Source: Chloroflexota bacterium (GTDB lineage Bacteria > Chloroflexota > Limnocylindria > Limnocylindrales > CSP1-4). Taken from it: a stretch of 39,814 bases of DNA. The position numbers were made by a program, and so were the translations under genes. The stretch's first letter is position 1; each line of letters opens with the position of its first letter. Shown in pieces: positions 32,787 to 39,814 of the stretch. Location: the NCBI GenBank assembly GCA_021812735.1, contig JAKAMV010000008.1:1-39814 (forward strand), in the 5' to 3' direction. The notes under the pieces were generated by a model that did no database searches, was not told the origin of the DNA, and saw only the letters and a program-made list of their open reading frames with translations.

Positions 32787-33926
32787 TCACGAGACTCGGT
32801 CCGCGCGGACCGTGAACAGCGCCTCCCCGAGGACCTCGGTGTTCACCTCAAGGCCGAGGCCCGGTGCGTCGGAGACATGCGCCAGCCCGTCGCGCACGAC
32901 CGGGGTGCCCGACAGGGCAAGCGGCGGCCCGCTCGCGGCAGTGATGTGCGTCTCGGTGACCTGGGACGCGGCAAGGAAGCTGTCCGGGCGACACGAGGCG
33001 CTCAGGTGCGCGATCCCGGCCGTCGCGAGGTCGCCGCCCATCGGCTCGTCGATCATCACCATCATCCCTGCTGCCACGGCGATGTCGCGGATCTGGGCCG
33101 CCCTCGTCAGGCCACCGACTCGGGCCGGCTTGATGTTGACGGCATCGGCAGCGGCCGTCGCGATGCAGCGCAGCATGTCGGGGACCTCGACGATGACCTC
33201 GTCGGCCGTGATCGGGTGCCTCGATCGGGTGCGGACCTGGCGAACCTCCTCGAGCGTGCCACACGGCTGCTCGACGTACGTGTCTCGGCCCTCGATCGCG
33301 GCGAGGAACCGGAAGGCCTGCCCCATCGTCCAGCCTCGGTTGGCGTCGCTCGTCACGAAGTCCGTGCGGCCCTTGAGAGCGTCGAGGACTGTGTTGACGC
33401 GCTCCGCATCATCGAGCGGGTCGTTGCCGAGCTTGAGCTGCCAGGAGCGGTAGCCCCGGGCGGCCATCATCTCGGCCTCGTCGACCATCTGCGTGGGCGA
33501 GGCGAGCGTCAGCGGATGGAAGACTCGGTAGCTCGATTGCTGGAGACCGCCGAGCAGCTGGTACACGGGCAGGTCGAGGAGCCGGCCGCGGAGGTCCCAG
33601 AGCGCAGCGTCGATCGCCGCCTTGGCGGGCCGATGGCCGCGCATCGCGGTGTCGAGCCGGGCGAGCATCGTCTCGGCTCCGAAGGCGTCGCCCTCGAGCA
33701 CGGTCGGCGCGAGTTCGTGGACCGCCGCCTGGACGCTCGCGGCGAACCCGTCGATGTAGCTCGCCCCGAGCGTGCACGCCTCGCCGTAGCCGGTCGTGCC
33801 GTCGTCGGCCGTGACGCGGACGACGGTCGTCTCGAGCTGCGTCAGGCGACGGCCGTGCGACATCTCGTAGGCGCCCGTGGCGAGTGGGAGGCGAGCCGAG
33901 TAGGCCGCCAGCTCGCGAAGTCTCAT
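32787..33926 (-). CDS. Enolase-superfamily enzyme, MLE subgroup (hydroxyproline betaine epimerase-like or related)
   Basis: A 379-residue enolase-superfamily member with capping domain and barrel. Active-site residues are visible: base K165 in QLKLG, metal ligands D194 in SDANRGW, E219 in VEQP and D242 in TADEV, and the opposite base K266 in NIKPARVGG. The first lysine of the usual KxK is glutamine. Two lysines on opposite faces favour a 1,1-proton transfer (racemase/epimerase) or syn-elimination. Known members beside proline racemase-family genes include 4-hydroxyproline betaine 2-epimerase and cis-3-hydroxyproline dehydratase. Between racemase 2 and an SDR, a modified-proline substrate is likely. 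Confidence 0.83.
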   Translation of the reverse strand: MRLRELAAYSARLPLATGAYEMSHGRRLTQLETTVVRVTADDGTTGYGEACTLGASYIDGFAASVQAAVHELAPTVLEGDAFGAETMLARLDTAMRGHRPAKAAIDAALWDLRGRLLDLPVYQLLGGLQQSSYRVFHPLTLASPTQMVDEAEMMAARGYRSWQLKLGNDPLDDAERVNTVLDALKGRTDFVTSDANRGWTMGQAFRFLAAIEGRDTYVEQPCGTLEEVRQVRTRSRHPITADEVIVEVPDMLRCIATAAADAVNIKPARVGGLTRAAQIRDIAVAAGMMVMIDEPMGGDLATAGIAHLSASCRPDSFLAASQVTETHITAASGPPLALSGTPVVRDGLAHVSDAPGLGLEVNTEVLGEALFTVRADRVS

Positions 33927-33966
33927 GTCGTGCCTCGTTCTGCTTGGCTGGAGGAGCCGGGGAGAG

Positions 33967-35028
33967 CTACGTATTGCCCCAGATATCGCCGAGCGTGAAA
34001 CCCTCCTGGAACGGGTCGCTGTCGTCGAGGACGAGCGAGCAGATCGCGGTGACCCAGCCGCGGCCCGAGATCTGGGGCAGGACCGCCGAGTAAGGTCCGA
34101 CCTGCGTCTCCCCGAGGAGCCGTCCGGTGAAGGTCGTGCCGAGGATCCCCTGATGGACGAAGTCCTGCTCGAGCGGGAGCTCGCCCCGCGCGTGCAGCAG
34201 GGCCATGCGTGCGCACGTGCCTGTGCCGCACGGCGAACGGTCGAGCGCGCCCGTCCAGGTGTCGGGGTCGTCGAAGTCCACGTCGCCCGTCTCGCAGACC
34301 ACGGCGTTCCGCGCCGAGATGCCCGGCGTGTCCGAGCCCGCGGTGATCATCACGAGCGTGATCTGGTCGATGCCCGGGTTCGTCGGGTGCTGCACGGGGA
34401 GCTGCTGCTGTGCGGCCTTGCGGATGAGCGCACCGATGCGGGTGAGGGCCTTCGCGTGCGAGCGGTCGATCGCCAGGCCGAGCTCCGCCGCGTCGACCAG
34501 GACGAAGAACTGGCCGCCGAAGGCGACGTCGACCCTGATCCTGCCGATCGTCGGCACGTCGATCTGGGCGTCCCTGTGAGCGACGAACGAGGGGACGTTG
34601 TCGACATAGACGCGGGTGACCTTGCCGGCCTCGACGTCCGCGCGAACGTTGACGAGCCCGACCGCGGTGTCGAGCACGACGTTCGTCACCGGCTCGGTCG
34701 CGGGAAGCGTCTGCGTCTCGAGCAGCGCCGTGACCGTGCAGATGGTGTTGCTGCCCGACATCGGGCGGAAGCCGCCCTGCTCGAGCACAATCAGGCCGAT
34801 GTCCGCCCCGGGGCTGGCCGGCGGCACGATGATGTTCGCGCAGAGGGCTGGGTATCCGCGTGGCTCCCGAAGGACGAGCTTGCGCAGCCCGTCCAGGTGT
34901 GCCTTGGCGTACTCCAGCCGTTCGGCCATGGTCGCGCCCTTCACGAGTGGGAACGCGTTCAGGAGGACGCGTCCGCCCTCACCCTCGGCGTGGACATCGA
35001 CGACGCTGATCAGGCGCTTGGGTCGCAT
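33967..35028 (-). CDS. Proline racemase superfamily enzyme 2, Ser/Cys active site
   Basis: A 353-residue enzyme close to racemase-family protein 1. Its first motif is MSGSNT (S91) and the second DRSPCGTGTCA (C267), the same Ser/Cys pair at identical positions. The C-terminal LDDSDPFQEGFTLGDIW also matches protein 1 (LDPSDPFPEGFTVGDIW). The ATG at 35028 is preferred over further upstream starts because alignment with protein 1 begins there. It lies between the ABC transporter and the enolase-superfamily gene. Two near-equivalent epimerases suggest different substrates, such as free hydroxyproline versus a derivative. Confidence 0.85.
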   Translation of the reverse strand: MRPKRLISVVDVHAEGEGGRVLLNAFPLVKGATMAERLEYAKAHLDGLRKLVLREPRGYPALCANIIVPPASPGADIGLIVLEQGGFRPMSGSNTICTVTALLETQTLPATEPVTNVVLDTAVGLVNVRADVEAGKVTRVYVDNVPSFVAHRDAQIDVPTIGRIRVDVAFGGQFFVLVDAAELGLAIDRSHAKALTRIGALIRKAAQQQLPVQHPTNPGIDQITLVMITAGSDTPGISARNAVVCETGDVDFDDPDTWTGALDRSPCGTGTCARMALLHARGELPLEQDFVHQGILGTTFTGRLLGETQVGPYSAVLPQISGRGWVTAICSLVLDDSDPFQEGFTLGDIWGNT

Positions 35029-35098
35029 GGACGATCTGCCCTCGTGCGCGGGACGCCGGCCCGGGGATCGGGCCGGCGCGTCCGCTTCCGTCTCGTGA

Positions 35099-35902
35099 CT
35101 AGTCGGTCTCCCAGCGGACCGCCTCGACGAACTTCCGCAGGCCCTCGCTCTGCGGATTCCTGAAGGCGACGCGCGGAGGCGCCTGCTCGACGATGCGCCC
35201 GTCCTCAACGAACACCACGCGGTCCGCCGCCTGGGAGGCGAAGGCCATGTCGTGGGTCACGATGACGGAGCCCACGCCGTCGTCCTTCTTCAGCTTGGTG
35301 AGGACGCTGAGCACCTCGCGCGCGACCGGCGGATCGAGCGCCGAGGTGATCTCGTCGCAGAGGATGAGCTTGGGCCGCATCATGAGGGCACGCGCGATCG
35401 CGACGCGCTGCCGCTGCCCCCCCGACAGGCTCAGCGGCTGACTGCGCAGGTACTTGGCCATGCCCACCTCGGCGAGCACGTCTTCGGCGCGCTTGCGAGT
35501 CGCAGCCGGGTTCTCCTTCATCACCCGCCTCGGGCCCAACGACATGTTCGCGAGCACGTCCATGTGCGGCCAGAGGGTGTACTGCTGGAAGACCATCCCG
35601 ACGGCGCGGCGTTTGGTCCCCCACGCGGGAAGGACCACGCCGTCCTTGATGACGGGCACGCCCTCGATGTCGACCTCGCCCGAGTCCGGCTGTGTGAGGC
35701 CCGCGATGATCCGCAGGAGCGTGCTCTTGCCGCTGCCGCTGATGCCCATCACGACCACGATCTCACCGGAGGCGACCTCGAAGTCGACGCCGTGCAGGAC
35801 CGGCTGTTTCCCGAAGCTCTTGGTGATCCCACGGACCGCGACGAGCGGCTGGCTGCCGTCGCTGCTGGTCGCGGGCGCGGTGGTGGTCTTCGTGTCGCTC
35901 AT
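35099..35902 (-). CDS. Polar amino acid ABC transporter, ATP-binding subunit
   Basis: A 267-residue ATPase of the polar amino acid uptake family. Walker A is GISGSGKSTLL, the signature is LSGGQRQRVAIARAL, Walker B is LILCDEITSALDP and the switch histidine lies in VIVTHDM. The D-loop region reads DEITSALDP rather than the usual DEPTSALDP. ATG 35902 is 16 bp past the permease stop. It energises the permease encoded just upstream. Confidence 0.93.
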   Translation of the reverse strand: MSDTKTTTAPATSSDGSQPLVAVRGITKSFGKQPVLHGVDFEVASGEIVVVMGISGSGKSTLLRIIAGLTQPDSGEVDIEGVPVIKDGVVLPAWGTKRRAVGMVFQQYTLWPHMDVLANMSLGPRRVMKENPAATRKRAEDVLAEVGMAKYLRSQPLSLSGGQRQRVAIARALMMRPKLILCDEITSALDPPVAREVLSVLTKLKKDDGVGSVIVTHDMAFASQAADRVVFVEDGRIVEQAPPRVAFRNPQSEGLRKFVEAVRWETD

Positions 35903-35918
35903 CTCATCGTCCCGCCGC

Positions 35919-36668
35919 TCACCACTTGCCGAGGAGGAGATTGCCGGGGGCGATCCTAGCGAGCGTGGCGCGCATGCTAGGCCCACCTGTGCCAGTCGGC
36001 TGGCCGCTCTGCTTCGCGATGAGCCGACGCTCGAGATAGCTGGCGACGAGGGTCAGCGGGAAGGCGACTGCGAAGTACATCAACGCGGTGAAGGTGAAGA
36101 TCTCCATGGGGCGGAACGTCTGGCTCGCCTGGATGTTCGCCGTGAACATGAGATCTGAGACGCCAAGCCAGGACACCAAGGCCGTGTCCTTGAACAGGCT
36201 GATGTCCAACGAGAGGATGACCGGGATTTGCTGACGGACCGCCTGCGGGATGGTGATGAACCGCAGGATGTCGAATTTGGACAGGCCGAGCACCTCCCCG
36301 GCCTCGATGTGCTCCTTGGGAACAGACTGGAGAGCGGCGCGGTACGCCTCTGACATGAACGCCGTGAGGTTGGCGGCGAGCGCCCCCGTCACCGCGACGA
36401 TCGGGTTCAGCTGGATGCCGAGCACCGCCGGGAGAGCGTAGTACACCCACACCAGTTGAACGAGCATCGGCGTACCGCGGAAGATCTCGATGTACATCTG
36501 CGCGAGCCAGCGGAGAGGGTCGAGCGACGACATCCGCGCCAGCGCCAGCGGGACGGCCAAGACGGTCGCGATCGCGATCGACATCACCGCGAGCTGGAGG
36601 GTGAGCTCGAAGCCCTTAAGGAGCAACGGGATGATCGGCGGGATGACGCTCCACTCGAATTGATACAT
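35919..36668 (-). CDS. Polar amino acid ABC transporter, permease subunit
   Basis: A 249-residue inner-membrane permease with about five hydrophobic segments. The family hallmark IEIFRGTPMLVQL occurs early, and the ATPase-docking loop EAGEVLGLSKFDILRFITIPQAVR is intact. It functions as a homodimer with the ATPase. Located between the binding protein and ATPase genes, in the usual order. Confidence 0.93.
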   Translation of the reverse strand: MYQFEWSVIPPIIPLLLKGFELTLQLAVMSIAIATVLAVPLALARMSSLDPLRWLAQMYIEIFRGTPMLVQLVWVYYALPAVLGIQLNPIVAVTGALAANLTAFMSEAYRAALQSVPKEHIEAGEVLGLSKFDILRFITIPQAVRQQIPVILSLDISLFKDTALVSWLGVSDLMFTANIQASQTFRPMEIFTFTALMYFAVAFPLTLVASYLERRLIAKQSGQPTGTGGPSMRATLARIAPGNLLLGKW

Positions 36669-36715
36669 GGCGATCGTGGAACCTCTGTCGCTGGCCGCGC
36701 AAATGACCTCGCCGT

Positions 36716-37567
36716 CTACTTCATGACCATGTTCGACTGCTGAAGCTGCGGGATGTCAAGGTAGCCGACGGCTGCGAACGCCCGGCTGATCTTCCCAGCC
36801 ATGACCTCGTTGTTGATAGTGATGTTGACGGCCTGCAGGGAAGCGTCGTCGATGTCCTGGCGGACGCCGTAGGAGACGTCGTGCACGAAGATCGGCGGGT
36901 CCGGGATGATGATCTTCAGACTCGGCTGCTTCTGCACCATGACTTCCGCGGTGCCGTTGTCTGCGAAGACGGCGACCGCCTTGCCGCCAGTCAGGGCAAG
37001 CAGCGACTGGTTGTAGTCGGGGAGCAGGAGCTCATTGGCCTTCAGGTCGCGGAGGGCGAGGTCCTGCGCGGTGCCCTGCGGGGTCGCGATCGGCTGGTTG
37101 GAAGCCAGCAGTGCGACCGAGGTCTTGTACTGGCCGTTCCCGTTCACGACGAAGACGCCCGGGTAGGACCACACCGCGTCGGTGTAGCGGATCGCCAGTG
37201 CGCGCTGCGACGTGGCGTCGAGATCGGCGGCGAAGTCGTACTGGTTCGCTTCGACTCCCGTAACGATGTTCTGCCACGATGTCGCCACGGTGGTGAGCTT
37301 GATGTTCATCGTCTGGGCGAGTTCCTGAAGCGGAAGCAGGTCCGGGCCCGAGCAGTTGCCGGACGAGTCGACGACAATGGTGGGCGGCGAATCGGCGCAG
37401 CCGACCTTGATCTCGCCAGCGGCGCGCCACTTCGCGAGGTAGGCGCCTGGGGCCGTACCGGCACTCGCACTGGAGCCGCCGGTGAGGTTGGCCGACCCGA
37501 AACCGGCGACTGCGCCGGCGATGATCGCGATAACCGCCACGATCACTAGCTGTCTTGACTGGTTCAC
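36716..37567 (-). CDS. ABC transporter substrate-binding protein (amino acid type)
   Basis: A 283-residue extracytoplasmic binding protein of the family 3 type, seen in GEIKVGCADSPPTIVVDSSG at the first strand and YDFAADLDATSQRALAIRYTDAVW. The N-terminus is a hydrophobic segment (residues 7-27) without a lipobox cysteine, so it may remain membrane-anchored. GTG 37567 has GGAGGAG six bases upstream. The ligand is unknown; placement among modified-proline genes suggests proline, hydroxyproline or a betaine. Confidence 0.88.
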   Translation of the reverse strand: MNQSRQLVIVAVIAIIAGAVAGFGSANLTGGSSASAGTAPGAYLAKWRAAGEIKVGCADSPPTIVVDSSGNCSGPDLLPLQELAQTMNIKLTTVATSWQNIVTGVEANQYDFAADLDATSQRALAIRYTDAVWSYPGVFVVNGNGQYKTSVALLASNQPIATPQGTAQDLALRDLKANELLLPDYNQSLLALTGGKAVAVFADNGTAEVMVQKQPSLKIIIPDPPIFVHDVSYGVRQDIDDASLQAVNITINNEVMAGKISRAFAAVGYLDIPQLQQSNMVMK

Positions 37568-37786
37568 TCCACGCTCCTCCTTGAATCAGCCGGATCCGCT
37601 GAATGAGTCCATCCGACACGTCGGCGGCAGACCCAGGCCGAGTCCAGTGTTTGCTCGGCCAGGTGCCAGCCTCGCCCACACGGGCACCTCCTGAGTCATC
37701 ACGCCACCGCCAACTCCTCCTCCATTCGCAGCCTCCTGACCGTGAACCAAGACGACGATGCCCGTTGACTCATGCCACTTCGGCAG
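37568..37786 (-). other. Structured leader between racemase 3 and the ABC transporter
   Basis: This gap is unusually long inside the minus-strand gene run. It holds a 7-bp inverted repeat, AGGTGCC at 37661-37667 and GGCACCT at 37683-37689. It also holds a 37-codon open frame (37699-37586) that ends just before the ribosome binding site of the binding-protein gene. That small frame has no clear ribosome binding site and no known homologue. A leader-peptide or attenuation role is possible but unproven. Confidence 0.3.
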
Positions 37787-37825
37787 CGGCCGTGATCGGC
37801 CGAGCGATGAGGTCGAGCCTCATCG
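37787..37825. terminator. Tandem hairpins at the end of the racemase 3 gene
   Basis: Two perfect stems lie in tandem. CGATGAGG/CCTCATCG (8 bp, 5-base loop, 37805-37825) covers the stop codon. CGGCCG/CGGCCG (4-base loop, 37787-37802) follows directly. No U-tract follows, so they may be a partial terminator or a 3'-end stabiliser adjusting expression between racemase 3 and the ABC genes. Confidence 0.45.
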
Positions 37826-38827
37826 AACCGTGAACCCAAACGCCAGCGGGTCGCGCGGGTCGACAAGGTAGGTGCTGTCGGCGGTGATGAACGCCTGCCC
37901 AGTGATCTCGACGCGGACGGCGTCGAGAGCGCCAACCTTCGCCCTCTCGACGGCGCGACCGCGAAACGTCGCGCCGGTGACACTCTGGTGGACGAACGGC
38001 TCCCCCATGTCGAGCATGCCCTTGGCGACCAGGGAGGCGATCTTGGCCGATGTTCCCGTCCCGCATGGAGAGCGGTCGATGGCTCCGTGCTCCATGACGA
38101 CGAGGATGCGCGCGTCGGCGCCCGGGGCGTTGGTCGGCGTGAAGAACTGCACATGCGTCAAGCCGCGGATCTCGGGGATCGCGGGATGCTGAACGTCGAC
38201 GGCAGCCTCGAAGACGGGCCGAACACGGTTCATCAGGTCGATGCCCGCCGCGCAGTTGTCGGCGGCGATCTGCAGCCCGTACTGCCCGGCATCCGTGATG
38301 GCATAGAAGTTGCCGCCGTAGGCGATGTCGGCGGTGACGCGCCCGAGATCCCCGACCTCGACCTCCACCGAGGGCGCGAGGAGGAACGACGGCGCGCCCA
38401 CGAAGCTCACTCCCGTGACCTGTCCGTCCTCGACGTGGACCGTCGACTCGATCAGACCGGCCGGGGTGTCGATCCGGAGCGTGGTGTCGGGCTCGACTGC
38501 CGGGATCTGCCCGGTTTCGACAAGCACTGTCGACACCCCGATCGTGTCCGTCCCGCACATCGGCGGATAGCCGAACGCCTCGACGAAGACGACACCGACG
38601 TCGGCACGGGGATCGCACGGTGGCAGCAAGAGGACGGCGGAGGAGGGCCCATGCCCCCGGGGCTCGTGGGTCAGGACGCCGCGGATCCAGTCGAGGTTCT
38701 GGCGGATGTACTCGCGCTTCTCGACCATCGTCCGGCCCGGCACGGGGGGCACCCCCGAGTACACCGTCCGCGTCGGCGCCCCGCCCGTGTGCGAGTCGAT
38801 CGCCTTGAGCGCGTGCGACGCTTGCAT
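37820..38827 (-). CDS. Proline racemase superfamily enzyme 3, Cys/Cys active site (4-hydroxyproline 2-epimerase / proline racemase)
   Basis: A 335-residue enzyme with both catalytic cysteines: C91 in MCGTDTIG and C255 in DRSPCGTGTSA. The residue after MCG is threonine where proline racemases and many epimerases have histidine, so specificity may differ. It is clearly separate from proteins 1 and 2, being shorter and Cys/Cys. The ATG at 38827 follows GGAGGGG. It is first in the minus-strand run that continues with the ABC transporter, racemase 2, enolase-superfamily and SDR genes, driven from the site H promoter. Confidence 0.87.
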   Translation of the reverse strand: MQASHALKAIDSHTGGAPTRTVYSGVPPVPGRTMVEKREYIRQNLDWIRGVLTHEPRGHGPSSAVLLLPPCDPRADVGVVFVEAFGYPPMCGTDTIGVSTVLVETGQIPAVEPDTTLRIDTPAGLIESTVHVEDGQVTGVSFVGAPSFLLAPSVEVEVGDLGRVTADIAYGGNFYAITDAGQYGLQIAADNCAAGIDLMNRVRPVFEAAVDVQHPAIPEIRGLTHVQFFTPTNAPGADARILVVMEHGAIDRSPCGTGTSAKIASLVAKGMLDMGEPFVHQSVTGATFRGRAVERAKVGALDAVRVEITGQAFITADSTYLVDPRDPLAFGFTVR

Positions 38828-38938
38828 CGAACCTCGCCCCTCCTACCGATTCCTGCGGCGCCTGTGCCCTGCCCTGCGATCGCCCGCGCGCACAGGACCG
38901 GCCTCGAGCACCTTGGTCTCAGGTGTTCGTAATGTCTT

Positions 38939-38959
38939 TTGGTCTGATTGCCTGACAAC
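38939..38959 (+). promoter_or_regulatory. Operator site H, upstream of racemase 3 operon
   Basis: On the plus strand it reads TTGGTCTG, ATTGCC, T, GACAAC. It shares the 15-base core GTCTGATTGCCTGAC with site G. It lies 112 bp before the racemase 3 start and about 56 bp before the plus-strand gene at 39016, so it could affect both. Confidence 0.62.
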
Positions 38960-38986
38960 TATCCATATCGACCCGCAGCAAGTCAA
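38958..38986 (-). promoter_or_regulatory. Promoter of the racemase 3 / ABC transporter operon
   Basis: On the minus strand TTGACT (38986-38981), a 17-base spacer and GATAGT (38963-38958) precede operator site H directly. The order -35, -10, operator repeats that at sites A, D and G. Confidence 0.5.
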
Positions 38987-39015
38987 GATGGTCTTACAAT
39001 CTGGGAGAACTCGCG

Positions 39016-39417
39016 ATGGCGGCACCCTTCAGCCCCACGGTCCGAGCGTTCCTCGACACACGGGGCCGCTTCGCGGTCGTGGCGACCGTGAGGGCCAACG
39101 GACGCCCCCACCAGGCGGTCACCTGGTATGCACTACGTGGCGACGACCTCTTGGTGAACGGGCGGGCCGACCGGGAATGGGTGGCGTCAGCGCGGAGGGA
39201 GGGGTGGCTCTCCGTGACGGTCGCCGACGGTTACGACCATGTCATCGTCTCGGGCCCGATCACCCTCATCAACGAGCCCGGCGCTGCCATCGCAGACATC
39301 ACTGAGTTGGCCCGACGCTACGGCGAGGATCCGGGAGACTTCGCCGGACAGTCTCGGACGACCGTCCTCGTGCACCCGGAGCGGGTGGCGTGCCACGGTG
39401 CGCTGGCCGAGCGGTGA
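39016..39417 (+). CDS. Pyridoxamine-5'-phosphate oxidase-fold (FMN/F420) protein
   Basis: A 133-residue split-barrel protein. The N-terminal RFAVVATVRANGRPHQAVTWY and the WLSVTVADGYDHVIVSGPITL strand are typical of small F420- or FMN-binding proteins of this family. These reduce enones or other small molecules, or bind cofactor only. It is divergent from racemase 3, with a TACAAT -10-like box at 38995-39000 and no good -35. GGGAGA precedes the ATG. Function unknown. Confidence 0.82.
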   Translation: MAAPFSPTVRAFLDTRGRFAVVATVRANGRPHQAVTWYALRGDDLLVNGRADREWVASARREGWLSVTVADGYDHVIVSGPITLINEPGAAIADITELARRYGEDPGDFAGQSRTTVLVHPERVACHGALAER

Positions 39418-39598
39418 CTGAGATCGGGCCACCTGTGCGGCATCCGGTCCGAGAAGGACCTGGGCCGCGACGGGCGGCCTGAGGACGCACCAGATTTCGC
39501 ACCCGGACTGGATCGCACCCGACCTCGCCCTTCGGAACCAGACGCCCGCTCCCGTCCGAGGTTCAGGAGGATTCCTCGTGGGATCGCGTCGCTCCGGG

Positions 39599-39814
39599 TC
39601 ATGGGGCCCCCAGACCCCCGACAAAGGCCTGCTCGTCCACGTGCAGACGGATGCGGGTCTTGAGGCGGGCGAGGGAGTCGGCGGCGACGGCCCTGCCGAT
39701 CTGCGTCGCGTAGGCGGCCTCGAACGCCTCATGCGTTTCGAACCAGACCTCTGACACCGCATCGTACGGTGCGTCGTCGTTGTCAACCAGGTTGAGCATG
39801 AACCCGCGGAGCCC
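39599..39814 (-). CDS. EthD-domain-like protein, 5' end beyond the window
   Basis: Only the last 71 residues are visible. The phrase APYDAVSEVWFETHEAFEAAYA followed by a short helix is typical of the C-terminal half of EthD-like ferredoxin-fold proteins. An ATG occurs at 39799, but the frame stays open to the window edge (reading GLRGF before it), and the known domain needs more N-terminal sequence. The gene is therefore probably truncated by the window. The 39418-39598 gap between it and the convergent gene holds nothing I recognise. Confidence 0.6.
   Translation of the reverse strand, partial: GLRGFMLNLVDNDDAPYDAVSEVWFETHEAFEAAYATQIGRAVAADSLARLKTRIRLHVDEQAFVGGLGAP

Noticed and set aside
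38985..39006. A ninth operator at the gene starting at 39016
   Set aside because: Only one half-site-like ATGGTC and an ACAATCTG stretch are present, with spacing that does not fit the consensus.

Overview
The window is about 40 kb of very GC-rich bacterial DNA. It carries an F420-type luciferase-like oxidoreductase, a pyridoxamine-phosphate-oxidase-fold protein, and many GTG and TTG starts with strong GGAGG-type ribosome binding sites. This suits a soil or sediment Chloroflexota (Limnocylindria-like) or Actinomycetota genome. The phylum is inference only; there is no rRNA or ribosomal marker here.

Layout. Positions 1-2000 look like the end of an integrated element: a class II Fic protein, a decayed remnant resembling a TOTE-type primase/helicase, and a 48-base 3' piece of a tRNA-Gly(CCC) that is probably an attachment site. 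Positions 2010-3618 hold an unknown protein and an LLM oxidoreductase. Positions 3737-8971 form a five-gene carbohydrate operon: fucose-isomerase-like protein, TIM barrel, cupin, FGGY kinase, Ldh2-type dehydrogenase. Positions 9032-10587 are a divergent GntR/SDR pair. Positions 10666-14977 (minus) encode E2, E1alpha and E1beta of a 2-oxoacid dehydrogenase plus a DAO-type flavoenzyme. Positions 15269-17954 hold a GntR regulator and two convergent paralogous DMT exporters/importers.

The rest, 18015-38827, is mainly a hydroxyproline-type catabolic island. It contains three proline racemase superfamily enzymes, a three-subunit FAD/[2Fe-2S] dehydrogenase, an aldehyde dehydrogenase, a DapB paralogue, a DapA-family lyase, an IlvD-family dehydratase, further flavin oxidases, SDRs, an enolase-superfamily enzyme, a polar amino acid ABC transporter and another GntR regulator. 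Together these supply every step of trans-4-hydroxyproline -> cis-4-hydroxy-D-proline -> pyrroline-4-hydroxy-2-carboxylate -> 2-oxoglutarate semialdehyde -> 2-oxoglutarate.

The most striking feature is a shared operator of about 21 bp, made of three half-sites (ATTGTCAG, ATTGTC, GACAAT). I find it at eight promoter regions between 3770 and 38959. At four of them it lies at or just past a recognisable -10 box. It links the hydroxyproline genes, the fucose-isomerase/kinase operon, the E1/E2 operon, an IlvD/DapA-type divergent pair and transport into one apparent regulon. The likely regulators are the two similar FCD-type GntR proteins at 15269-15982 and 25549-26280. One reading is a programme for hydroxyproline-rich glycoproteins of plant cell walls, using the imino acid and its attached sugars together. 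That is a hypothesis. The right end holds a small F420/FMN-type protein gene and the start-truncated end of an EthD-like gene.
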